12,292 nt of DNA, taken from assembly GCA_904501965.1 (NCBI GenBank), contig CAJGCS010000018.1:1-12292 (forward strand), in the 5' to 3' direction. The stretch comes from an uncultured Bacilli bacterium (GTDB taxonomy: Bacteria > Bacillota_I > Bacilli_A > ML615J-28 > CAG-313). Every line of letters starts with the position of its first letter. Position 1 is the first letter of the stretch. Positions 7,491-12,292 of the stretch are shown in pieces. Position numbers and translations under genes: made by a program. The notes beneath the pieces were generated by a model that saw only the letters and a list, made by a program, of their open reading frames with translations, was not told the origin of the DNA and did no database searches.

Positions 7491-7533
7491 ATAAAAAAAG
7501 AGCTTAAAACAAGTGTTTTAAGCTTTCTTTTTT
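7491..7533. terminator. Bidirectional terminator between nif3 and ferredoxin genes
   Basis: AGCTTAAAAC (7501-7510) and GTTTTAAGCT (7515-7524) form a perfect 10-bp stem with loop AAGT. An A-tract (7493-7499) lies on the left and a T-rich tract (7525-7534) on the right, so the hairpin works for the + strand nif3 transcript and, read in reverse, for the ferredoxin transcript that ends at 7544. Confidence 0.92.
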
Positions 7534-7543
7534 TAAAGAATAA

Positions 7544-7711
7544 TTATTCTTCAACAATAGCGCCTACTGGACAAGCGTCTTGGCAAGCACCACAATCGAT
7601 ACATTGACTAGCGTCGATAACATAGATATCGCCTTCAGCAATGCAATCAACTGGACATTCACCAGCACAACTTCCGCAACCTAAGCATGCGTCTGTAATT
7701 AATCTTGGCAT
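7544..7711 (-). CDS. Small 2[4Fe-4S] clostridial-type ferredoxin
   Basis: A 55-residue soluble electron carrier. Two CxxCxxCxxxCP cluster motifs are present: Cys9/12/15/19 and Cys37/40/43/47. This is the length and layout of clostridial ferredoxins, which carry low-potential electrons for enzymes such as pyruvate:ferredoxin oxidoreductase or hydrogenase. The start is ATG at 7709-7711 because GGAGGT (complement of 7719-7724) sits 7 bases upstream; a longer frame from 7726 would run through that site. A ninth cysteine (Cys23, in 'CPVDCI') replaces the usual Ala of the CPxDAI pattern. The gene stands alone, has its own promoter and terminator, and diverges from the YneF-family gene. It suggests an anaerobic or fermentative metabolism. 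The partner enzymes are not in the window. Confidence 0.95.
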   Translation of the reverse strand: MPRLITDACLGCGSCAGECPVDCIAEGDIYVIDASQCIDCGACQDACPVGAIVEE

Positions 7712-7718
7712 AAGTAGT

Positions 7719-7724
7719 ACCTCC
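7719..7724 (-). promoter_or_regulatory. Ferredoxin ribosome binding site that fixes the start
   Basis: GGAGGT on the minus strand (7719-7724) lies 7 bases before the ATG at 7711. An upstream ATG (7724-7726) overlaps this site and is therefore not the start. Confidence 0.85.
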
Positions 7725-7743
7725 ATAAATATTTGCGTCTTTA

Positions 7744-7772
7744 ATTATAATACAAAAAAAGGTTAATTGCAA
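7744..7772 (-). promoter_or_regulatory. Ferredoxin promoter
   Basis: On the minus strand TTGCAA (7767-7772) and TATAAT (7744-7749) are spaced 17 bases apart. There is no TGn extension. It lies back to back with the YneF-gene promoter that begins at 7801. The same -35 hexamer, TTGCAA, is used by parE. Confidence 0.8.
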
Positions 7773-7800
7773 GAGTTTGGTTTTTGTTTTTTCTTTTTGC

Positions 7801-7829
7801 TTGAAAATGTATCGATTATTTGATATAAT
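7801..7829 (+). promoter_or_regulatory. Promoter of the YneF-family gene
   Basis: TTGAAA (7801-7806) and TATAAT (7824-7829) are 17 bases apart, with TGA directly upstream of the -10 (extended -10). A strong AGGAGGT follows at 7843-7849, 5 bases before ATG 7855. Confidence 0.85.
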
Positions 7830-7854
7830 TTTATATGAATTTAGGAGGTATTTT

Positions 7855-8148
7855 ATGTTACAAGTTGATTGGTATTGGTTATTAATCGTAGGATTTGTTT
7901 GTCTTGCAATTGGTGCAGTAGTTGGTTTATTGGTAATGAGAGCAATTTTCAATAAACAATTAAAAGACAATCCACCTATTAATCGTAACATGATTCGTGC
8001 AATGTTTATGCAAATGGGTCGTAAACCATCTGAAAAAGACATTACAAGAGTTATGGAAGCTATGGGTCAACATAGTCCTGAAAATAAAAACAAAAAAGAA
8101 AAAAAAGCTGTTAAAGCTGAAAAGAAAGAAGCAAAAAAAGCAAAATAA
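7855..8148 (+). CDS. YneF-family (UPF0154) single-pass membrane protein
   Basis: A 97-residue small membrane protein of the UPF0154 family, whose function is not known. One transmembrane segment lies at about residues 7-29. The family signature follows in the cytoplasmic part: 'NPPINRNMIRAMFMQMGRKP' (39-58), then a short helix ending 'VMEAMG'. The C-terminus (78-97) is extremely Lys-rich, a 'KKEKKAVKAEKKEAKKAK' tail that makes the protein longer than Bacillus YneF (about 72 residues). Such a tail could bind nucleic acid or lipid headgroups, but this is a guess. A frame from GTG 7777 covers the promoter, so ATG 7855 with AGGAGGT is preferred. Stands alone, converging on plsY. Confidence 0.9.
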   Translation: MLQVDWYWLLIVGFVCLAIGAVVGLLVMRAIFNKQLKDNPPINRNMIRAMFMQMGRKPSEKDITRVMEAMGQHSPENKNKKEKKAVKAEKKEAKKAK

Positions 8149-8197
8149 AAAAGTAACTAGCATCATGAATTGCCATGTTGTTAGTTACTTTTTTTCT
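8140..8197. terminator. Shared hairpin terminator between the convergent yneF and plsY genes
   Basis: Bases 8151-8167 pair with 8174-8190 in a 17-bp stem with one G-U pair and one T-T mismatch, around a six-base loop. T-rich flank 8189-8200 serves the + transcript and A-rich 8143-8150 serves the minus transcript. The plsY stop codon (8181-8183) lies inside the right arm. Confidence 0.88.
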
Positions 8198-8903
8198 TTT
8201 TTAATTTTCTTTTTAAAATCTCGATTAAATCAGTTTTATTTTCTTGTTTCTTAAAAATCTTAACAATATTTTTCCTATGCATAATTATGATAAAAATCAA
8301 AAGAACAAATACGCAAGCAACAAAAATCCAGTCGATTACACCAAGGGCAGCAGTTCCAGTGAAAAGCTCACTAAAGGTGTGATGTGCTTTTGGTTTAAAG
8401 AACGAACAAATAAATGCGGTAAAAATTCCTAAGATTGATGAAAGAGAAACATATTTTGAAATTAGAAGTACAATGAAAAATACAGATATTGCGATAACGA
8501 ATATTAAAGGGCAGTATACCATTGCAATACCGGCGCTACATGCAATTCCCTTGCCACCTTTAAAATCTGCAAATATAGGGAATGCGTGTCCTACAACCGC
8601 AACAAGACCATAAATTACAGGATGAATTTCAATTATCATCCAGTCTGCTTGATAGTCAAGTAATCCAGATGAAAATAAAGATACAACAACAGCAGCTTTT
8701 AATGCATCAAGAATAAATACAATAAGTGCCCAGCGTAAACCTAAAACACGAAGTGTATTTGTTGTACCCATATTTTTGCTACCATATTCCCTGATATCAA
8801 TACCTTTAAATACTTTTCCGATAATTAAGGCAGATGGAATAGATCCTAATAAATATGATGTAATTAATAATAAAATTGGAACAATTATACCAATTACTCC
8901 CAT
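8181..8903 (-). CDS. plsY: Acyl-phosphate:glycerol-3-phosphate acyltransferase PlsY
   Basis: An integral membrane enzyme that transfers an acyl group from acyl-phosphate (made by PlsX) to glycerol-3-phosphate, giving lysophosphatidic acid, the first step of phospholipid synthesis. The 240 residues are mostly hydrophobic with several membrane spans. Three family motifs are visible: 'GSIPSALIIGK' (20-30) with 'YGSKNMGTTN' (40-49); 'GHAFPIFADFKGGKG' (105-119), the glycine-rich phosphate-binding loop; and 'HRKNIVKIF' (209-217). It is somewhat longer than the usual 195-220 because of a loop near 165-185 and a Lys-rich tail encoded by the T-tract of the neighbouring terminator. The ATG at 8901-8903 has AGAGGT upstream (8911-8916 complement). 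It diverges from parE, an order also found in Bacillus. Confidence 0.95.
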   Translation of the reverse strand: MGVIGIIVPILLLITSYLLGSIPSALIIGKVFKGIDIREYGSKNMGTTNTLRVLGLRWALIVFILDALKAAVVVSLFSSGLLDYQADWMIIEIHPVIYGLVAVVGHAFPIFADFKGGKGIACSAGIAMVYCPLIFVIAISVFFIVLLISKYVSLSSILGIFTAFICSFFKPKAHHTFSELFTGTAALGVIDWIFVACVFVLLIFIIIMHRKNIVKIFKKQENKTDLIEILKRKLKKKKSN

Positions 8904-8928
8904 TTACTACACCTCTTTTCGTGTTAAT

Positions 8929-8937
8929 ATTATACCA
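8929..8937 (-). promoter_or_regulatory. plsY promoter (extended -10)
   Basis: On the minus strand TATAAT (8929-8934) is preceded directly by TGG (8935-8937), an extended -10. The hexamer 17 bases upstream is not a recognisable -35, which an extended -10 can tolerate. The start would fall near 8922, leaving a leader of about 20 bases with AGAGGT. Confidence 0.7.
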
Positions 8938-9000
8938 AAAAATGCCTTATTTTACTACTGTTTTGCAAAGGAAAAAATTATTAAGAAAGGAAGAAGTCAA

Positions 9001-9030
9001 ATGGCAAGAAATAGCAAAATATATAACTAA
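9001..9030 (+). other. Possible 9-codon leader ORF upstream of parE (low confidence)
   Basis: ATG 9001 to TAA 9028-9030 encodes MARNSKIYN, with AAAGG at 8986-8990 and a purine-rich run to 8996 as a possible ribosome site. It ends within the left arm of an inverted repeat that abuts the parE -35 box. A different frame, 8942-9037, encodes 31 residues (MPYFTTV...) but has no ribosome site. Neither resembles a known family. No clear promoter serves the stretch: TATTAT at 8928-8933 is a possible plus-strand -10 overlapping the plsY -10. It could be chance. Confidence 0.2.
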
Positions 9031-9056
9031 AATCTAAAAAAATAATTATTTTAGTT
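9025..9056. repeat. AT-rich inverted repeat just upstream of the parE promoter
   Basis: AACTAAAAT (9025-9033) pairs perfectly with ATTTTAGTT (9048-9056). Nested inside the right half is a perfect 14-base palindrome, AAAATAATTATTTT (9039-9052). It ends 2 bases before the -35 TTGCAA (9055-9060) of parE. It may be an operator, an UP-like A/T element or a bend. No T-tract follows, so it is not a standard terminator. Confidence 0.5.
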
Positions 9057-9083
9057 GCAATAAAAAAGTGCTTATGTTATAAT
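9055..9083 (+). promoter_or_regulatory. Promoter of parE-parC
   Basis: TTGCAA (9055-9060) and TATAAT (9078-9083) are spaced 17 bases apart. TGT directly upstream of the -10 makes an extended -10. Transcription should begin near 9090, giving a leader of about 38 bases before ATG 9128 with GGAGTG at 9117-9122. Confidence 0.87.
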
Positions 9084-9127
9084 AAGATTTAGAAATAGCC
9101 AAAAATTTATATGAATGGAGTGATACT

Positions 9128-11071
9128 ATGGCGAAAAATGTAAATTCATACAATGAAGATTCGATTCAAGTCTTACAGGGACTTGATGCTGTTAGAAAAA
9201 GACCTGGGATGTATATTGGGTCAACTGATGCAAAAGGTTTACATCACCTTGTATGGGAAATTGTCGACAATGCAATTGACGAAGCTTTATCTGGTTATGG
9301 TGACAAAATTATTGTTAACATTCATATTGATAATAGTATTGAAGTAATTGACAATGGTCGTGGTATTCCTACTGGGATGCATAAAACTGAACATCTTCCA
9401 ACTCCACAAGTTATCTTTAACACACTTCATGCCGGTGGTAAATTTGATGAAGCTGGCGGCTATAAAGTATCGGGTGGTTTACACGGTGTTGGTTCATCAG
9501 TAGTTAATGCATTAAGTGAATGGTTAGAATTAACAATTCATAGAGATGGAAAAATTTATCATCAAGTATTTAAAAATGGTGGTAAAATCATCGAAAAACC
9601 TAAAAACTTAGGTGATACAAAAAGAACTGGTTCAGCTATTAAATTTAAACCAGATCCTAAAATTTTCTCTTCTACAATTTTCGACTATAAAACCATTGCA
9701 ACAAGACTTAAAGAATCTGCTTTCTTAATTAAAGGCTTATGTATTGAATTAAATGACTTAAGAACAAAGAAGTCTGTTTCTTATTTATTTCAAAATGGTT
9801 TAGTTGAGTTTATTAATTCTCTAACTCAAGGTAAAAATCCTCTTCATGATGCTCCTTTCTTCGTTGGTAATTCACAAGGTATTCAAGTTGAAGCTTCAAT
9901 TCAATACTGCGAAAGTGCATATAATGAAAATATCTTATCATTTGTAAATAATATTCGTACACGTGATGGCGGTACACATGAAGTTGGCTTTAGAACAGCA
10001 ATGACAAGAGCTATCAATGACCATGCACGTATGGTTGGTGCTTTAAAAGATAAAGATCCGAATTTAGATGGTGCTGATATTCGTGAAGGTTTAACAGCTG
10101 TTATTTCCATTCGTGTTCCGGAAAAACTTTTACAATTTGAAGGACAAACAAAAAATAAATTAGGAACTCCTGAAGCTAAACTTATCGTAGAACAAATTAT
10201 CTATGATAATGTTAAAACTTTCCTAGCAGAACGTGGACAAATTGCTAACTCAATTATTTCTAAATCAATTAAAGCTGCAAAAGCAAAAGAAGCTGCTCGT
10301 AAGGCAAGAGATGATGTTAGAATGGGTAAACAAAAGATGGCTAAACCTGCTAACTTAATTGGTAAACTAGTTCCACCACAAACAAAAAATCCGCAATTAA
10401 ATGAATTATTCATCGTCGAAGGTGATTCTGCCGGTGGTTCTGCAAAACTTGGACGTGACTCTAAGTTCCAAGCAATTCTTCCTTTACGTGGTAAAGTTTT
10501 AAATACTGCTAAAGTTAAACTTGAAGAAGTACTTAAAAATGAAGAATTAGTTTCATTAATTAATGCAATTGGTGCTGGTATTGGTTCTGACTTTGATTAT
10601 ACAAAGTCTAACTATCGTCGTATTATTATTATGACCGATGCCGATACCGATGGTGCACATATTCAAACATTATTACTTACTTTCTTCTTTAGATATATGC
10701 GTGAATTAATTGAAAATGGATATATTTATATCGCTACTCCACCGCTTTATAAAATTTCTTATAAAACAGGTCATGAATACGCATGGACAGATGAAGAGTT
10801 AAGAGAAAAAGTTAATAAATACAAAAACGTTCAAATTCAACGCTACAAAGGTCTTGGTGAAATGAACGCAACACAACTTAAAGAAACAACAATGGATCCA
10901 GCTAATCGTACTTTAATCCAAGTTGAAATTAGTGAAGTATCAGCTGCTGAAAAAGAAATGATGATTCTTATGGGAGATGATGTTGATCCACGTCGTGAAT
11001 GGATTGAAACTAATGTAAGTTTTGATTTTGATGATAACTTTACTTTGGAGGATGTAGAACAATATGAATAA
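9128..11071 (+). CDS. parE: DNA topoisomerase IV subunit B (ParE)
   Basis: The ATPase subunit of topoisomerase IV, which decatenates daughter chromosomes together with ParC. The 647 residues show: a GHKL ATPase with 'RKRPGMYIGST' (23-33), the catalytic Glu44 and Asn48 in 'WEIVDNAIDEA', 'DNGRGIP' (75-81) and 'GGLHGVGSS' (116-124); a transducer domain with the QTK loop (340-342); and a Toprim domain with 'EGDSAGGSAKLGRD' (431-444) and 'IIIMTDADTDGAHIQ' (499-513), where Glu431, Asp504 and Asp506 bind magnesium; 'QRYKGLGEMNATQL' (571-584) follows. ParE rather than GyrB is inferred from the LGRD...LPLRGKVLNT variant, the pairing with parC and the adjacent plsY. The stop overlaps parC by 8 bases. 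Confidence 0.95.
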   Translation: MAKNVNSYNEDSIQVLQGLDAVRKRPGMYIGSTDAKGLHHLVWEIVDNAIDEALSGYGDKIIVNIHIDNSIEVIDNGRGIPTGMHKTEHLPTPQVIFNTLHAGGKFDEAGGYKVSGGLHGVGSSVVNALSEWLELTIHRDGKIYHQVFKNGGKIIEKPKNLGDTKRTGSAIKFKPDPKIFSSTIFDYKTIATRLKESAFLIKGLCIELNDLRTKKSVSYLFQNGLVEFINSLTQGKNPLHDAPFFVGNSQGIQVEASIQYCESAYNENILSFVNNIRTRDGGTHEVGFRTAMTRAINDHARMVGALKDKDPNLDGADIREGLTAVISIRVPEKLLQFEGQTKNKLGTPEAKLIVEQIIYDNVKTFLAERGQIANSIISKSIKAAKAKEAARKARDDVRMGKQKMAKPANLIGKLVPPQTKNPQLNELFIVEGDSAGGSAKLGRDSKFQAILPLRGKVLNTAKVKLEEVLKNEELVSLINAIGAGIGSDFDYTKSNYRRIIIMTDADTDGAHIQTLLLTFFFRYMRELIENGYIYIATPPLYKISYKTGHEYAWTDEELREKVNKYKNVQIQRYKGLGEMNATQLKETTMDPANRTLIQVEISEVSAAEKEMMILMGDDVDPRREWIETNVSFDFDDNFTLEDVEQYE

Positions 11072-12292
11072 AAAACTATCTGATAAAATAAATCGTTTTG
11101 CAACCGAAATTGTAATTAAAGATAACTTTGAAAACATTATGGGTGAAAGATTTGGAAGATATTCTAAATATGTCATCCAAGAACGTGCATTACCAGATGT
11201 ACGAGATGGGTTAAAACCTGTACAACGTCGTATTTTATTTGCAATGTTCAAAATTAAACTTTTATCTACAAAACCACATAAGAAATCTGCTCGTATTGTT
11301 GGGGACGTAATTGGTAAATATCACCCACATGGTGATACTGCAGTATATGATGCAATGGTCAGAATGTCTCAAGACTTTAAGATGAGACTTCCTTTAATCG
11401 ACATGCACGGTAACAATGGTAGTATCGACGGTGACCCTGCAGCCGCAATGCGTTATACTGAAGCTCGTATGAGTAAGTATGCAGAAATGCTTTTACAAGA
11501 TATTGATAAAAGAACTGTTGGTTTCATGCCTAACTTCGATGATGAAGAACTTGAACCAATTGTTTTACCAACAAAATTTCCAAACGTTTTAGTAAATGGC
11601 GCAACAGGTATTGCTGCTGGTTATGCAACTGATATTCCACCTCACAATCCAATTGAAATTTTAGATGCATTAATTTACCGTATTGCAAATCCTAATTGCT
11701 CCCTTGATGAACTTTTAGAAATTGTTAAAGGACCTGACTTTCCAACAGGTGGTATTGTTTTAGAATCTGATGGATTAAAGAAAGCATACGAAACTGGTCG
11801 TGGCAAAGTAGTAGTTAGATCACGTGCAACAATTAATCGTGATAAAGCTGATCCACAAATCATCATTACAGAAATTCCATACGAAATTAATAAATCAACA
11901 TTACTTCGCAAGATGAGTGAAGCAATTCAAGCAAAAGGTGTTGATGGTGTAAAAGCAATCAGAGATGAAACTGATTCAACTACAGGTCTTCGTATTGTAA
12001 TTGATGTAAGACGTGATGTTAACCCTGAAAATATTTTAAGTTTCTTATATAAGAGTACTGATTTACAAACAAACTATAACTATAATGTAGTAGCAATTTC
12101 TCAAGGTCGTCCATATCATATGGGACTTATCGATATTTTAGATGCTTATATTGTTCATAGAAAAGAAGTTATGACAAACAAATGTAACTTTGAACTTGAA
12201 AAAGCATTAAAACGTGCAGAAATTGTTGAGGGGTTAATTGCAATGGTATCTATTTTAGATGCTGTTATTACAACAATTAAAAACTCGAAAAA
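11064..12292 (+). CDS. parC: DNA topoisomerase IV subunit A (ParC), truncated by the window end
   Basis: The DNA-breaking and rejoining subunit of topoisomerase IV. The frame opens at ATG 11064, inside the last codons of parE, with GGAGGA at 11047-11052, and is open for 409 codons to the last base, so only the N-terminal half is present. Visible: the winged-helix 'GLKPVQRRILFAM' (49-61); the quinolone-region helix 'HPHGDTAVYDAM' (87-98); 'GNNGSIDGD' (116-124); and the catalytic Arg130-Tyr131 in 'AAAMRYTEARMS', which forms the phosphotyrosine link to DNA. 'FPNVLVNGATGIAAGYATD' and 'FPTGGIV' follow. The tower and coiled-coil helices begin near the edge. Thr92 and Asp96 align with the Ser80 and Glu84 quinolone positions of E. 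coli ParC; both are conservative. Confidence 0.95.
   Translation, partial: MNKKLSDKINRFATEIVIKDNFENIMGERFGRYSKYVIQERALPDVRDGLKPVQRRILFAMFKIKLLSTKPHKKSARIVGDVIGKYHPHGDTAVYDAMVRMSQDFKMRLPLIDMHGNNGSIDGDPAAAMRYTEARMSKYAEMLLQDIDKRTVGFMPNFDDEELEPIVLPTKFPNVLVNGATGIAAGYATDIPPHNPIEILDALIYRIANPNCSLDELLEIVKGPDFPTGGIVLESDGLKKAYETGRGKVVVRSRATINRDKADPQIIITEIPYEINKSTLLRKMSEAIQAKGVDGVKAIRDETDSTTGLRIVIDVRRDVNPENILSFLYKSTDLQTNYNYNVVAISQGRPYHMGLIDILDAYIVHRKEVMTNKCNFELEKALKRAEIVEGLIAMVSILDAVITTIKNSK

Noticed and set aside
7777..7854. Upstream GTG start extending the YneF-family protein
   Set aside because: It would translate through the promoter; AGGAGGT sits before ATG 7855, where the family sequence begins.
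9128..11071. GyrB instead of ParE
   Set aside because: The Toprim variant (LGRD, RGKVLNT), the overlap with a ParC-like gene and the adjacent divergent plsY all favour topoisomerase IV. The two families are close, so a tree would settle any doubt.
1..12292. CRISPR arrays, insertion sequences, phage or defence genes, tRNA or rRNA genes
   Set aside because: No direct-repeat arrays, transposase or integrase motifs, cloverleafs or rRNA-like sequences were seen; the window is housekeeping DNA.

Overview
The window is a strongly AT-rich stretch of bacterial chromosome with compact housekeeping gene order. The order glyS-dnaG-rpoD-trmK-nif3 followed by plsY<>parE-parC, the strong Shine-Dalgarno sites and the family variants (alpha2-type GlyRS, UPF0154/YneF, PlsY, ParE/ParC) point to the Bacilli/Mollicutes side of the Firmicutes. 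It looks like an Acholeplasma-, Izemoplasma- or RF39-like, or Erysipelotrichia-like, lineage. A clostridial-type 2[4Fe-4S] ferredoxin suggests an anaerobe. All Trp codons in the complete genes are TGG and all visible stops are TAA or TAG, so the standard code is in use rather than the Mycoplasma UGA=Trp code. No mobile elements, CRISPR, tRNA or rRNA genes were seen.

Region 1 (1-6010, + strand): a 17-codon tail of an upstream gene (probably recO), then a consensus promoter and one long operon: glyS (glycyl-tRNA synthetase), dnaG (primase), rpoD (primary sigma factor) and a second, divergent rpoD-like sigma factor. A strong intrinsic terminator closes it. This is the classical macromolecular-synthesis operon with an extra sigma factor inserted directly after rpoD. 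Region 2 (6011-7533, +): trmK and a NIF3-family gene overlap by 11 bases and have their own -10 element and a bidirectional terminator. Region 3 (7544-8195): a 55-residue ferredoxin (-) and a YneF-family membrane protein (+) diverge from back-to-back promoters. Region 4 (8151-12292): plsY (-) converges on yneF through a shared hairpin terminator and diverges from parE-parC (+). parC runs off the window end.

The most interesting item is the tandem second sigma factor. It has every part of a primary-type sigma (a region 1.1-like start, 1.2, 2, 3 with the finger, 4). It also shares with the neighbouring RpoD a roughly 30-residue spacer between regions 1.2 and 2.1 that I recall as absent from Bacillus SigA. 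This suggests a lineage-specific tandem duplication that kept promoter-reading residues but diverged at the N-terminus and lost the usual C-terminal tail. I found no undescribed multi-gene system; the rest is ordinary housekeeping DNA with a few regulatory details noted below.
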